NCBI RefSeq assembly: GCF_001412595.2
Contig: NZ_CP012640.2
Span: forward strand, 1,798,001-1,862,000
Length of the DNA stretch: 64,000 nt
Source: Massilia sp. WG5
Lineage (GTDB): Bacteria; Pseudomonadota; Gammaproteobacteria; Burkholderiales; Burkholderiaceae_D
Direction: 5' to 3'
Part shown: positions 36,340 to 44,905 of the stretch, piece by piece
How positions within the stretch are numbered: the stretch's first letter is position 1
How the letters are laid out: every line of letters starts with the position of its first letter
Translations under genes and position numbers: made by a program
Notes under the pieces: model-generated
Seen by the model: the letters and a program-made list of their open reading frames with translations, nothing else
What the model was told of the DNA's origin: nothing
Databases searched by the model: none

Positions 36340-37479
36340 TTACTTTTGCCTGATCGCCGCGATCACGCGCCTGGCAAACTCCGCCGGATTGCCCGCATGC
36401 CAGCGCCACACGATGAGCAGGTCGTGCTCCGGCGACACCACGATGTCGTTGCTGCCCGCGCCCAGCGCCGCGAAGGCGGTGGCGGGCAGGCCCGGCAGGT
36501 TCTTGCCCCTGGTGTTCAGCCACCACAGGTAGCCATAATCGGGGCCGTGCTCGCTCGGGCTGAGGGCCGCCTTCACGTAGCCGGCCGGCACGATCTGGCG
36601 GCCGTTCCAGGCGCCGCCACGCAGCCACAGGTAGCCGAAGCGCGCCATGTCCCAGGAGTCGATCCACATCCCGCCGCCCCAGCGCGTGCCGCCGCTCACC
36701 GAGGGCACCAGCTTGCCGTTCAGCTCGACGTAGCTGTTGGTGTAGGGCACCCACTTCCAGCCATGCGAGGCGCCGATCGGGTCCATCACTTCCTGCTGGA
36801 ACACGTCCGGCACCGGCTTGCCGAACACGCGCAGCAGCGACAGCGCGAAGCGGTTGATGCGCGCGTCGTTGTATTCGTAGTGCTGGCCCGGCGCTTCCAG
36901 CGCGCGCGGCTTGCGCTCGCCGGCACCGAAAGCGTCGTGGCCGACGAAATCGGCGTTCTTGCCCCACATGCTGCCTTCCCACTCGCTCTCCTGCTGCAGG
37001 TGGTGCTTCCAGGTGATCGGCGCGTTGTGCGGCGAGGCGTAGCCGCCGTCCTGCACGGTCTGGCCGACCGGCTGGTTCAGGTCGGCGATCCTGCCCTCGC
37101 GCACGGCGATCCCGGCCACCGTCGACAGCATGCTCTTCGCCACCGAATAGGTCGGGTCGACGAAGTGCGTGTCGCCGAACTCGGCCACCACATAGCCCTT
37201 GTAGATGACGACGCCGTTGGTCGCGGCGCGCTGCGTGGGCAGCGAGCCGAGCGGTTCGCCGAAGGTCTTGCGCTGGTCCGAGAAATCCTTCGCGCGCTCG
37301 GTCTCGTGCGCGCTGGCGTAGGCGACGGCCTCGGCCAGTTTGGCCGGGTCCATGCCCAGCGCCTCGGGCGACTGGCGGGCCCAGTTGCCGGCTGGCGGGA
37401 AGTAGGTCTGCGCGGAAGCTGCGGCACAAGCCGCGAGGGGAAGGAATAAAGCCAGCGACAGCAGGGAGCGGCGCATCAT
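36340..37479 (-). CDS. secreted beta-lactamase-fold serine hydrolase
   Basis: A 379-residue hydrolase of the beta-lactamase/class C (esterase or 6-aminohexanoate-dimer hydrolase-like) superfamily. Signal peptide with a lipobox-like LPLAACAAA, catalytic SxxK as SVAKS, YxN-type motif in YEYNDARIN and a C-terminal GAGSNDIVVSPEHDLLIVW. It may be a lipoprotein. The ATG (37479) overlaps the stop of the upstream CYTH gene by 4 nt (ATGA). Substrate not predictable. Confidence 0.87.
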   Translation of the reverse strand: MMRRSLLSLALFLPLAACAAASAQTYFPPAGNWARQSPEALGMDPAKLAEAVAYASAHETERAKDFSDQRKTFGEPLGSLPTQRAATNGVVIYKGYVVAEFGDTHFVDPTYSVAKSMLSTVAGIAVREGRIADLNQPVGQTVQDGGYASPHNAPITWKHHLQQESEWEGSMWGKNADFVGHDAFGAGERKPRALEAPGQHYEYNDARINRFALSLLRVFGKPVPDVFQQEVMDPIGASHGWKWVPYTNSYVELNGKLVPSVSGGTRWGGGMWIDSWDMARFGYLWLRGGAWNGRQIVPAGYVKAALSPSEHGPDYGYLWWLNTRGKNLPGLPATAFAALGAGSNDIVVSPEHDLLIVWRWHAGNPAEFARRVIAAIRQK

Positions 37480-37952
37480 GCGGGTTTTTCCCACTTGGCG
37501 TAAGGCAGCCGGATCAGGCTGGAGTTGTAGTAGCGCGGCTCGCCCGTCACTTCCTTGCCGATCCAGTCGGGTTTCTCGAAGGCCTCTTCTTCACTGCCCA
37601 GTTCGATCTCGGCCACCACCAGGCCGGCGTTCTCGCCCTGGAACTCGTCGACTTCCCAGGTGTGGCCGGCATGTTCGATGCGGTGACGGACCTTCTCGAC
37701 CAGCGGCTGCTCGCACAGGCGGTCGAGCAGTTCGGCGGCATCCGGCACGGGAACCTCGTATTCCCACTCGCCGCGGCTGGCGCCGGTGCTCTTGCTCTTG
37801 ATCGTGATGACGGCCCGCTCGCCCTCGATGCGCACGCGCACGGTGCGCACCGGATCGGCCACCAGGTAGCCCTGGCGCATCAGGGTCGGCTGGCCGAGCC
37901 CGCGCCAGCCGTCGCCGTTGAGGAGGAACTTGCGCTCGATTTCGATGCCCAT
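37476..37952 (-). CDS. CYTH domain protein (triphosphate tunnel metalloenzyme family)
   Basis: A 158-residue single-domain CYTH protein. The N-terminal EIERKFLL supplies the ExExK signature, and alternating basic and acidic strands follow (VRVRIEGERAVITIKS, EVDEFQGENAGLVVAEIEL). Such enzymes hydrolyse inorganic triphosphate or nucleotides with a divalent metal. It is coupled to the serine hydrolase gene by overlap. Confidence 0.92.
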   Translation of the reverse strand: MGIEIERKFLLNGDGWRGLGQPTLMRQGYLVADPVRTVRVRIEGERAVITIKSKSTGASRGEWEYEVPVPDAAELLDRLCEQPLVEKVRHRIEHAGHTWEVDEFQGENAGLVVAEIELGSEEEAFEKPDWIGKEVTGEPRYYNSSLIRLPYAKWEKPA

Positions 37953-37967
37953 GATTCCTCCCCCGCC

Positions 37968-39092
37968 TCAGTCGTCCAGCGACAGCAGGATCGGCTGCAG
38001 CATCGCCGCGCCGAGCGCGCTGCTGCGCGCACCGTTCCAGCCGACGTGCGGGTCGGGCAGGTTGGCGTTGTCCTTGAACGGCATTTCCAGCGTCAGCGAC
38101 AGGCATTTATAGGTGTGGCCGATGTACTTCGACGCCAGGGTCAGCAGCTCCTCGTTGTACTTGCTGGCGGCGTAGCCATGGACGTTCTGGAAGTCCGGGC
38201 TGGACGCCATGTAGCGCTCGATGAAGGCGTTCTGGCTTGCCAGGCGCTCGGGCGTGAAGTCGGTCAGCATCTCGCTGCCGGCCACGAAGTTGTAGGGCAG
38301 CGCTTCGTCGCCGTGGATGTCGAAGAACATGTCGACGCCGGTTTCCTCGATCTTGTTCTTCACGCACAGCACTTCCGGGCTGCGTTCCGGCGACGGCGTC
38401 ATCCACTCGCGGTTCAGGTTGGCGCCGGCCGCGTTGGTGCGCAGGTTGCCGCGCACCGAGCCGTCCGGGTTCATGTTCGGCACGATGTAGAACACGGCGC
38501 GGGCCAGCAGCTTGCGCGAGACCGGATTCGAATTGTCCAGCAGCGCATCCATCATGCCCTCGACGAACCACTCGGCCATCGTCTCGCCGGGGTGCTGGCG
38601 TGCGATCACCCAGATCTTCTTTTCGGCGTTCGGATTGCCGATCACCACCAGGTTCATGTCGCGGCCGTCGACCGTGGTGCCGATGTCGTGCACGCGCGCG
38701 ATCGGGTTCTCGGCGACTTCGCCCAGCAGGCGCAGGTGGCGCTCCCAGGTGTAGGGCTCGAAGTAGGCGTAGTAGATGCTGTCCAGTTCCGGCGTGTGGT
38801 TAACGGTCATCACCTGGCCGTCGAAGCTGGTCGGCACCCGGAACCAGTTCTCGGTGTCGTAGCTGGCGGCGACCTGGTAGCCTTCGAAGCCTTTCGGATA
38901 GGTCGCCTGGCCGGCGTTCAGGAAGCGAATCGTGCAGGCCTGGCCGCGCGCGCCCTGCAGGCGGAAGTGGAACCACTGGTGGATGTCGGCATGCGAATCC
39001 TTGCGCAGGTTCAGGTCGATCCGGCGCGGATTGTCGGCATTCACGACCTCGATGGCGCCGGAATCGAAGTGCTGGCTGATCTTGATGGGCAT
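37968..39092 (-). CDS. M14-family carboxypeptidase (cytosolic carboxypeptidase-like)
   Basis: A 374-residue zinc carboxypeptidase. An N-terminal beta domain (about 1-120, typical of bacterial cytosolic carboxypeptidases) precedes the catalytic domain with the zinc motif RQHPGETMAEW, the substrate-binding NMNPDGSVRGNLRTNAAGANLNREW, the third zinc His in DIHGDE and the catalytic Glu near LTLEMPFKD. No signal peptide. Relatives in eukaryotes trim polyglutamate from tubulin; the bacterial substrate is unknown. Its start follows a 13-nt gap after the next upstream gene. Confidence 0.92.
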   Translation of the reverse strand: MPIKISQHFDSGAIEVVNADNPRRIDLNLRKDSHADIHQWFHFRLQGARGQACTIRFLNAGQATYPKGFEGYQVAASYDTENWFRVPTSFDGQVMTVNHTPELDSIYYAYFEPYTWERHLRLLGEVAENPIARVHDIGTTVDGRDMNLVVIGNPNAEKKIWVIARQHPGETMAEWFVEGMMDALLDNSNPVSRKLLARAVFYIVPNMNPDGSVRGNLRTNAAGANLNREWMTPSPERSPEVLCVKNKIEETGVDMFFDIHGDEALPYNFVAGSEMLTDFTPERLASQNAFIERYMASSPDFQNVHGYAASKYNEELLTLASKYIGHTYKCLSLTLEMPFKDNANLPDPHVGWNGARSSALGAAMLQPILLSLDD

Positions 39093-39105
39093 GATGGCTC
39101 CTTCC

Positions 39106-39507
39106 TTATGCTTCGAGGTCGATCAGGTCGCGGCTGTAGGCGGCCAGGATCTGGCGCATCATCTCGACATTGCTGCGGTCCAGGACCAGGGTCAGGTCCG
39201 GCTTGACGTCGAGGTTGAAAGTCATGCTGATCTTGCCGGGCAGGACCTTGCAGTTGACCGTGAAGGCGCGCGGCAGGTTCGGACTGTCCCAGTCCCACTG
39301 GGTGATCTGCGGCGGCGCCGGCGGCGGCTGCAGGGTGGGATCCTGGTTGACCGGCAGGTTCTTGAGCAGGAAGAACACGATCGAGGCCGGGATGACGAAA
39401 CAGATGTCATTCGCCCCCTGGGCGGAGAACTTGGCCAGCAACAGATTACCGACCCGGTCGCAGGACATGGCCATGCTCTTGACTTGACGGATGACCGCAG
39501 ATTTCAC
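39106..39507 (-). CDS. conserved-looking hypothetical protein
   Basis: About 133 residues with an N-terminal half containing a hydrophobic stretch (DICFVIPASIVFFLL) that may be a transmembrane segment, a Pro-rich linker (LQPPPAPPQITQWDWD) and a beta-rich C-terminal half ending in a helix (VEMMRQILAAYSRDLIDLE). GTG 39507 preceded by AGGAG is better than TTG 39531. I do not recognise a family. It is transcribed with the M14 carboxypeptidase. Confidence 0.6.
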   Translation of the reverse strand: MKSAVIRQVKSMAMSCDRVGNLLLAKFSAQGANDICFVIPASIVFFLLKNLPVNQDPTLQPPPAPPQITQWDWDSPNLPRAFTVNCKVLPGKISMTFNLDVKPDLTLVLDRSNVEMMRQILAAYSRDLIDLEA

Positions 39508-39580
39508 GACAACTCCTATGAGATTGGACAAAAAGGCGCAGCGATTCTACCGCATCCCATACGCGAATTGTGTGAAAGAA

Positions 39581-39616
39581 AAACAAAACGGGGAGCCTGC
39601 GCTCCCCGGTTTTTTA
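39581..39616 (-). terminator. bidirectional Rho-independent terminator
   Basis: An 8-bp stem CGGGGAGC/GCTCCCCG (39589-39608) flanked by A-rich sequence on the left and TTTTTT on the right, so it can work on both strands. It should end the KGG-protein transcript on the minus strand. Confidence 0.82.
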
Positions 39617-39661
39617 CTGGCTCGGAGGGGCGGCGCCGCCACCGCCCTTCCCAGCCCGCAC

Positions 39662-39901
39662 TTACTGCTTGTTGCCGCGCGACGAGCTGCGCGACGAGCC
39701 CGATGCCGACTGGCGATTGCCGTGGCTCATGCTGCCTGCGCGACGCGCCTCTTCCGAGGTGAACTCGTGCGCGGTGCCTTTCTGGTGAGCAGCCTTGCCG
39801 CCCTGGCTGGCGATCTCGCGCTGACGCTCGGGGTCCATCGACGCAAAACCGCGGTTTTTGGTACCGCCACTCTGTTTGTTGCCCTGGTTATTCGATGCCA
39901 T
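39662..39901 (-). CDS. KGG-motif (stress-induced) small hydrophilic protein
   Basis: A 79-residue basic, Gly/Ser/Asn-rich protein with the KGG/GsiB-type repeat RGFASMDPERQREIASQGGKAAHQKGTA in pieces, followed by FTSEEARRAGSMSHGN. Such hydrophilins are induced by stress and stationary phase. A GAGGAGAG site lies before ATG 39901. It is divergent from another long disordered gene; the shared 325-nt gap (39902-40226) is AT-richer than the rest and probably holds both promoters, but I cannot assign hexamers with confidence. Confidence 0.85.
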   Translation of the reverse strand: MASNNQGNKQSGGTKNRGFASMDPERQREIASQGGKAAHQKGTAHEFTSEEARRAGSMSHGNRQSASGSSRSSSRGNKQ

Positions 39902-40226
39902 GATGCTCTCTCCTCGTTGCTCTAAAAACCGCCGCGTCCTGCGGCAGGCCAATTCCGACGCTCTCGGCTAACACCGATGAGTGCTCGGTCGGATTCATCT
40001 TAGGCATGCAGGATGGATGAGGCTATAGGACGTTTTCAGATGACTTTGTAGGACAATGTGAGACAGAAAATGCACAGCTGAAATCTACTTCCAGTAGTAA
40101 ATTGTTAAGCGTGCAGTCGTCAGTATTAGTCCTACAATCACCCGCCGTCTCTTCCTATACTGAAATGCGCATGGAGGGCGCATTATCTTAATGAGAATGC
40201 ATCGTTCCAGTTGAAAGGAGACGACC

Positions 40227-41228
40227 ATGGACGCAAACCAACGTAGTGAAGTCAACAACCAGACGAATAACGTCGCCAACGAAAAATGGACGCCCGGCTC
40301 GAAGGGCAAGACCGCGGACGACGGACCGCTCGACCACACCTATCCGCAAGGCCTCGGCGCGCAGCAGCAGGGCAACCAGGGCATCGACACCATGGGCACG
40401 CAGCAAAGCGGCGCCGGTCCCGGCGCACAGCCCGGCGGCATGGGCGGCCGCGAGGACGCGGGCAAGCGCTCCGAGGTCCCGGGCGGCTCCATGCAGACCC
40501 AGATGAGCGGCGGCTCGGGCCCGGTGCAGGGCATCACCGACAGCCACCAGCGCCAGATGGAACAGAAGTCCGGCGCCTACGGCATACTGGAAGAGGCTGT
40601 CGGACACCGTCCGAAAGATTCCGGCGTGGATCTGAAGCATGAGCGCAATATGCAGCGCGACGTCGTGCGCGGCCAGATGGCCTCGCAGAATGCGGCGCAG
40701 CCGGACTTGCAGGGCGGCTCGCTGGGGCCGAACCATGGCAATATGCAGGCGAGTTCGCAGGGCACCAGCGGCGGCGGCATGCATGGTCCGCAGAGCCCGC
40801 CGACCAGCCTGAACGCCGGTTCGGTCGGCAACCGCCAGCAGGGCAGCAGCCTGTACGTGTCCGACAACTCCACCCGCAGCGGCGGCGGGATGCGCGGCCC
40901 GCAGGACGCATCGCAGGACCTGCCCGGTGAAGAAGCCCAGCGCGGCAATACCCAGCTCGGCGTGGCCGGCTCGCATTCGATGGCGAACCAGGCACCCAGC
41001 ATCGGCGGCGTGCACCAGTCGAACGACGTGGCCGGCGGCCTGCCGCGCTCGCCGGGCAACACCGGTGCGCAGCATGCGGCGAGCAGCACCGACCGCCTCG
41101 GCTCGCAGACCGGCGATCACCAGTCGAACGACGCCGCCGGCGGCTATCCGCGCAGCCCGGGCTACGCCAACCGCCTGAACGGCGACGAGAACATGGACGA
41201 CGACACCGGCTTCAAGCGCAAGCCCTGA
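40227..41228 (+). CDS. long disordered Gly/Ser/Gln-rich protein, unknown function
   Basis: A 333-residue protein almost free of large hydrophobic residues and with no signal peptide or membrane segment; composition (Gly, Gln, Ser, Asn, Asp) predicts full disorder. It contains imperfect repeats: HQSNDVAGGLPRSPGN and HQSNDAAGGYPRSPGY near the C-terminus, MHGPQSPP and MRGPQDAS in the middle. AAAGGAGACG precedes the ATG. Next to a KGG hydrophilin, so a desiccation or stress role is plausible. A terminator follows. Frame and codon bias indicate a real gene. Confidence 0.75.
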   Translation: MDANQRSEVNNQTNNVANEKWTPGSKGKTADDGPLDHTYPQGLGAQQQGNQGIDTMGTQQSGAGPGAQPGGMGGREDAGKRSEVPGGSMQTQMSGGSGPVQGITDSHQRQMEQKSGAYGILEEAVGHRPKDSGVDLKHERNMQRDVVRGQMASQNAAQPDLQGGSLGPNHGNMQASSQGTSGGGMHGPQSPPTSLNAGSVGNRQQGSSLYVSDNSTRSGGGMRGPQDASQDLPGEEAQRGNTQLGVAGSHSMANQAPSIGGVHQSNDVAGGLPRSPGNTGAQHAASSTDRLGSQTGDHQSNDAAGGYPRSPGYANRLNGDENMDDDTGFKRKP

Positions 41229-41248
41229 ACCCGTGAGCGCCTAGACCC

Positions 41249-41280
41249 GACGCGGCCCTTCCCGGGCCGCGTTTTCTTTT
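41249..41280 (+). terminator. Rho-independent terminator
   Basis: Stem CGCGGCCC/GGGCCGCG (from 41251) followed by TTTTCTTTT, 20 nt after the stop of the disordered-protein gene. Confidence 0.88.
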
Positions 41281-41368
41281 GATTCAGATTCAGGCTCTCC
41301 ACCGGCAAGGGAACCCTGCCGTTCCACCGCAGTCGAACCGGTCACATCATCGACGAGGGGAAAAGGCC

Positions 41369-41515
41369 ATGCGCCGCCTGAACATCCTGACCTGGCACAC
41401 GCACGGCATCCGCGTCACCGCGGTGGTGGCCGGCGGCATGCGCACGCCCTTCCTGCCGGACCGCTTCCCCGCGCTCGATCCCGCGCTGCCGGTGCGCGAA
41501 ACCTCCTGGCCCTGA
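41369..41515 (+). pseudogene. composite remnant: glycosyltransferase start joined to SDR end
   Basis: A 48-codon frame with a good ribosome-binding site. Its first residues (RRLNILTWHTHG) look like the start of a GT-B glycosyltransferase (usual wording NILTWHVHG), the middle (IRVTAVVAGGMRTPFLPDRFP) like the C-terminal part of a sugar short-chain dehydrogenase, and the end (LPVRETSWP) like that same family's C-terminus. Large in-frame deletions would explain it. It precedes the HAD phosphatase gene by 4 nt, so it may now serve only for translational coupling. Homology is from memory and short. Confidence 0.5.
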
Positions 41516-41519
41516 GCGT

Positions 41520-42083
41520 ATGAAAGCGGTTTTCCTGGACAAGGACGGCACCCTGGTCGACGACCTGCCCTACAACGTCGAGCCCGGACGCATCACCCTG
41601 TGCAGCGGGGCCGGCGCGGCCCTGCGCCTGCTGTCGCGGCTCGACTACCGGCTGTTCGTCGTCAGCAACCAGGCCGGCATCGCCTTCGGGCGCTTCCCCG
41701 AGGCGGCGATGGACACCGTCCACGACCGCCTGCAGGACCTGCTGTTCAGCGAGCAGCTCGCGCTCGACGGCTTCTACTACTGCCCGCACCACCCGGACGG
41801 CAGCGTCGCCGCCCACGCCCATGGCTGCCACTGCCGCAAGCCCTTGCCCGGCCTGCTGCTGCGGGCGGCGCAGGACCATGGCATCGACCTGCGCGCCTCG
41901 TGGATGATCGGCGACATCCTGCACGACGTCGAAGCCGGCAACCGCGCCGGCTGCCGCACCCTCCTGCTCGACAAGGGCAACGAGACCGAATGGCGGCTCG
42001 GGCCGCGCCGCATCCCGACCCGCATGGCGCCCGACCTGTATGCGGCGGCGGTGCTAATCGCCAGCCACGGAGATCCAGCGTGA
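41520..42083 (+). CDS. HAD-IIIA phosphatase, GmhB-like
   Basis: A 187-residue haloacid-dehalogenase phosphatase. Motif I FLDKDGTLVDD, motif II VVSNQAG, the zinc-binding region YCPHHPDG...GCHCRKP, and motif IV MIGDILHDVEAG match D-glycero-D-manno-heptose-1,7-bisphosphate phosphatases. With the family 9 glycosyltransferase following (GTGA overlap), a role in heptose or other sugar-phosphate supply for surface polysaccharide is likely, but it may be a paralogue of the true GmhB. Confidence 0.87.
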   Translation: MKAVFLDKDGTLVDDLPYNVEPGRITLCSGAGAALRLLSRLDYRLFVVSNQAGIAFGRFPEAAMDTVHDRLQDLLFSEQLALDGFYYCPHHPDGSVAAHAHGCHCRKPLPGLLLRAAQDHGIDLRASWMIGDILHDVEAGNRAGCRTLLLDKGNETEWRLGPRRIPTRMAPDLYAAAVLIASHGDPA

Positions 42084-43249
42084 GGCCGGCCCCGATGCAG
42101 GCCCCGCTGCCGACCCGGATGCAGGCATGGGAAGGGGCGCGCCGCGTCCTGTGCGTGCGTCTCGATGGGCTCGGCGGCGTCCTGATGTGCACGCCGGCGA
42201 TGCGGCTGCTGCGCGACGCCCTGCCCGGGCGCAGCCTGACCCTGCTGACCTCGCCCTCCGGCGCGGCGCTTGCCCCCTTCGTCCCGGAAGTCGAGGACAC
42301 CATCGTGCATGCGGCACCCTGGATGAAGGAAGGCGCGCCGGCCGCGCCGGCGGAACTGCCGGCCCTGGCCGCGACCCTGGCCGCGCGCCGCTTCGATGCC
42401 GCGGTCGTGTTCACGAGCTATACGCAAAGCGCCCTGCCGGCCGCCCTGCTGTGCTGGCTGGCCGGGATTCCGCTGCGGCTGGCCCATTGCCGCGAGAATC
42501 CCTACCACCTCCTCACCGACTGGATCGCGGAACCGGAGCCGCAGGCCATGGTGCTCCACGAGGTGCAGCGCCAGCTCGAACTGGTGCGGCATGCCGGCGC
42601 GCAGCGCCAGGCCGGACCGGCGCCGGGCCTGTCCTTCGCGCTGCGCGCCGCCGACCTGGCCGCGGTGCGCGTGCGCCTGCTCCGCCTCGGCATCGACGCC
42701 GACCGGCCCTGGTTGCTGCTGCATCCGGGCGCCAGCGCGGCCTCGCGCCGCTATCCGGCCAGCCACTGGGCGCGCGCGCTCGACCTGCTGGCGCGGCGCT
42801 GCGCCCTGCCCGTCGTCCTTGCCGGGAGCAGCGCGGAGACCGAACTGGTCGAGGAAATCCGCGCCGGCTGTGGGGTGGCGGTGCACTCCCTCGCCGGCCA
42901 GCTGAGCCTGGGCGAGCTGGGGGCGGCGCTGCACCTGGCCGCGGTCGCACTGACCAACAACAGCGGGCCGGCCCATGTGGCGGCTGCGGTCGGCACCCCG
43001 CTGGTCGACCTGTATGCGCTGACCAGTCCCCAGCACACGCCCTGGCGCGTGCGCAGCCGGGTACTGTTCCAGGACGTGCCCTGCCGCTTCTGCTTCAAGA
43101 GCAGCTGCCATGCCGGCCACCACGCCTGCCTGGCCGGGGTGGCGCCGGAGCGCGTGGTCGATGCGGTGCTGGAGCTGCTGCCGCCGGACGCCCGCTCCCC
43201 TCCCGTGGCGGCCGCCGATACCGGCGCGGTCGGCCTCGGCACCGGCTGA
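42080..43249 (+). CDS. glycosyltransferase family 9 (heptosyltransferase-like)
   Basis: A 389-residue GT-B enzyme of family 9. VRLDGLGGVLMCTPAMRLLR is the N-terminal signature, HPGASAASRRYP the donor-site segment and TNNSGPAHVAAAVGTPLVDLY the C-terminal motif. A Cys cluster near the end (CRFCFKSSCHAGHHAC) is seen in several bacterial relatives. The start is ambiguous: GTG 42080 overlapping the phosphatase stop, or ATG 42095; a GGAG lies 8 nt before the GTG. Probably transfers a heptose or related sugar to a surface glycan. Confidence 0.88.
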   Translation: MRPAPMQAPLPTRMQAWEGARRVLCVRLDGLGGVLMCTPAMRLLRDALPGRSLTLLTSPSGAALAPFVPEVEDTIVHAAPWMKEGAPAAPAELPALAATLAARRFDAAVVFTSYTQSALPAALLCWLAGIPLRLAHCRENPYHLLTDWIAEPEPQAMVLHEVQRQLELVRHAGAQRQAGPAPGLSFALRAADLAAVRVRLLRLGIDADRPWLLLHPGASAASRRYPASHWARALDLLARRCALPVVLAGSSAETELVEEIRAGCGVAVHSLAGQLSLGELGAALHLAAVALTNNSGPAHVAAAVGTPLVDLYALTSPQHTPWRVRSRVLFQDVPCRFCFKSSCHAGHHACLAGVAPERVVDAVLELLPPDARSPPVAAADTGAVGLGTG

Positions 43250-43265
43250 CCCGGTGCCGGCTGGC

Positions 43266-44735
43266 TCAGTGCTTGCCGGCGCGCGCCACCGCGCTGGTGC
43301 TGCCGGCCACGCTGCTCAGGCTGCGGAACAGCTGCAGCGGAATCGCGTTGGCCATGGCCTGCATGCCGAGGTCGTTCGGATGCAGGTGGTCGCCGCTGTC
43401 GTAGGCCGGCAGCATGCGGGTCGGATGGCTCGGGTCGCGGACCGCGCGGTCGAAGTCGATCACGCCGTCGAACTCGTCGCCCGAGCGGATCCAGTTGTTG
43501 ACGGCCTGGCGGATCTGCTCCTTCGCCGGCGTGTAGTAGCCCGGGAAGATCGTGCCTTCGAACGGCGTCAGGGTGGCGCCGTAGATCGCGATGCCTTTTT
43601 CGTGGGCGCGGGCGATCAGCTGGCGGTAGCCGGCGATCAGGTCGGCCGGGGTCGGTTCTTCCGAGATCGGGATGGTGCCGGTGCCCGGATGGCCGATGTC
43701 GTTGATGCCGATCAGGAGCACCATGTAGCGCACGCCGGCGGTGGCCAGCACGTCACGGTCGAAGCGCTCCAGCGCGGCGCGGCCGAACAGCGGCTGCTCG
43801 CCCGGATCGCGCAGCAGGCGGTTGCCGCCGATGCCGCGGTTGACGACGCCGAGACGGGCGCTCCAGGCCACCAGGCCGGCCGTGCCCAGCGCCGGCCTGC
43901 CGGCCTTGCTCTTGACCACGGCGAGCGGCTCGCGCGCGGTCTGCAGGCGCAGGGCCAGCAGGTCGGGCCAGCGGTGGTTGGCGTCGACCATTGTGTTGGA
44001 ACCGTCGGTGATCGAATCGCCCAGCGCCACGATGGCGGACGCGCCCGGGGCGTTGACGTCGACCTCGGTCAGGAAAGGCCAGGAGGTGATGGTCCGCTCC
44101 AGCGGGAAGGCGGCGGCGCCGGTGAAGTTCCCCGGCAGCGAGACGTAGTTGGTCTGGAAGGCCGAGGCGTGGATGGTGGTGGCCTGGACGCTGCCCGGCA
44201 GGTGCAGGCTGACCGCCAGGTCCGACAGCGCCGGCACCTCGAGGTCGACCGGATCGGACAGCACCGGCGCGCCCGGCGGCACCGTGATCGAAGCGCTGCC
44301 GCTGAAGGTCAGCGGGCGGTCGCTGCCGGCGACGATGCTGGCGCCGTTCCGGCGCAGCGCGATGTGGGCTTCGCCGATCCGCAGCGGCGCCGCGCCAAAG
44401 GTATTCGAGATCCGGATCCGGACCTGATTTCCTCCGATACTGGTGTGCACGATCAGGCGCAGGGTCTGGTCGTTGAAGGTCATCACCTGGGTGCTCAGCG
44501 GCGGGCCGGCCGGCCCCGTGCCCCAGGTGCCGACCCACTGCTCGGTGGTCCAGCCGGACTGGGCCATGGCGGGCAGCAGGGGCAGCGCCACGCCGGCCAT
44601 CGCCAGCAGGCTGGCCGCCAGCAGGCGCCTGGCCGATTGCGCGGGCCGTCGGCGGCGCCAGGCGAACAGGCCCGGCAGCACGGCGGCGCGGACCCGGTGG
44701 AGCAGATCGGAAACTGGCGGCGGCTTGCGCTTCAT
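43266..44735 (-). CDS. secreted SGNH/GDSL hydrolase
   Basis: A 489-residue esterase-type protein. A long Arg-rich N-terminus precedes the signal helix (about 36-58, ends PAMAQ). A beta-sandwich region (about 60-240) is followed by the SGNH domain: block I IVALGDSITDGSN, block II around NRGIGGNRLL, block III MVLLIGINDIGHPG and block V SGDHLHPNDLGM with Asp and His. Likely acts on acylated polysaccharide outside the cytoplasm. GAGGAGACC precedes the ATG. Confidence 0.9.
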   Translation of the reverse strand: MKRKPPPVSDLLHRVRAAVLPGLFAWRRRRPAQSARRLLAASLLAMAGVALPLLPAMAQSGWTTEQWVGTWGTGPAGPPLSTQVMTFNDQTLRLIVHTSIGGNQVRIRISNTFGAAPLRIGEAHIALRRNGASIVAGSDRPLTFSGSASITVPPGAPVLSDPVDLEVPALSDLAVSLHLPGSVQATTIHASAFQTNYVSLPGNFTGAAAFPLERTITSWPFLTEVDVNAPGASAIVALGDSITDGSNTMVDANHRWPDLLALRLQTAREPLAVVKSKAGRPALGTAGLVAWSARLGVVNRGIGGNRLLRDPGEQPLFGRAALERFDRDVLATAGVRYMVLLIGINDIGHPGTGTIPISEEPTPADLIAGYRQLIARAHEKGIAIYGATLTPFEGTIFPGYYTPAKEQIRQAVNNWIRSGDEFDGVIDFDRAVRDPSHPTRMLPAYDSGDHLHPNDLGMQAMANAIPLQLFRSLSSVAGSTSAVARAGKH

Positions 44736-44905
44736 GATGGTCTCCTCGGTATGGGAATCGGGAAGCCGCCGGCGCTGCTTGGATAAGCGAACTCGACGGC
44801 ACGGACCAATCTAGCCACCGCCAAGGGGCGCAACAAGACAGGGTCGATGAGGACTCTTGCGCCATATCGAGAAGAGCGAATGAATGTGATGAAAGCCGGA
44901 AATGC

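Noticed and set aside
40190..40208. Second Fur box (AATGAGAATGCATCGTTCC) before the disordered-protein gene
   Set aside because: Only the left half matches the consensus; the right half lacks the ATT/TTC symmetry.
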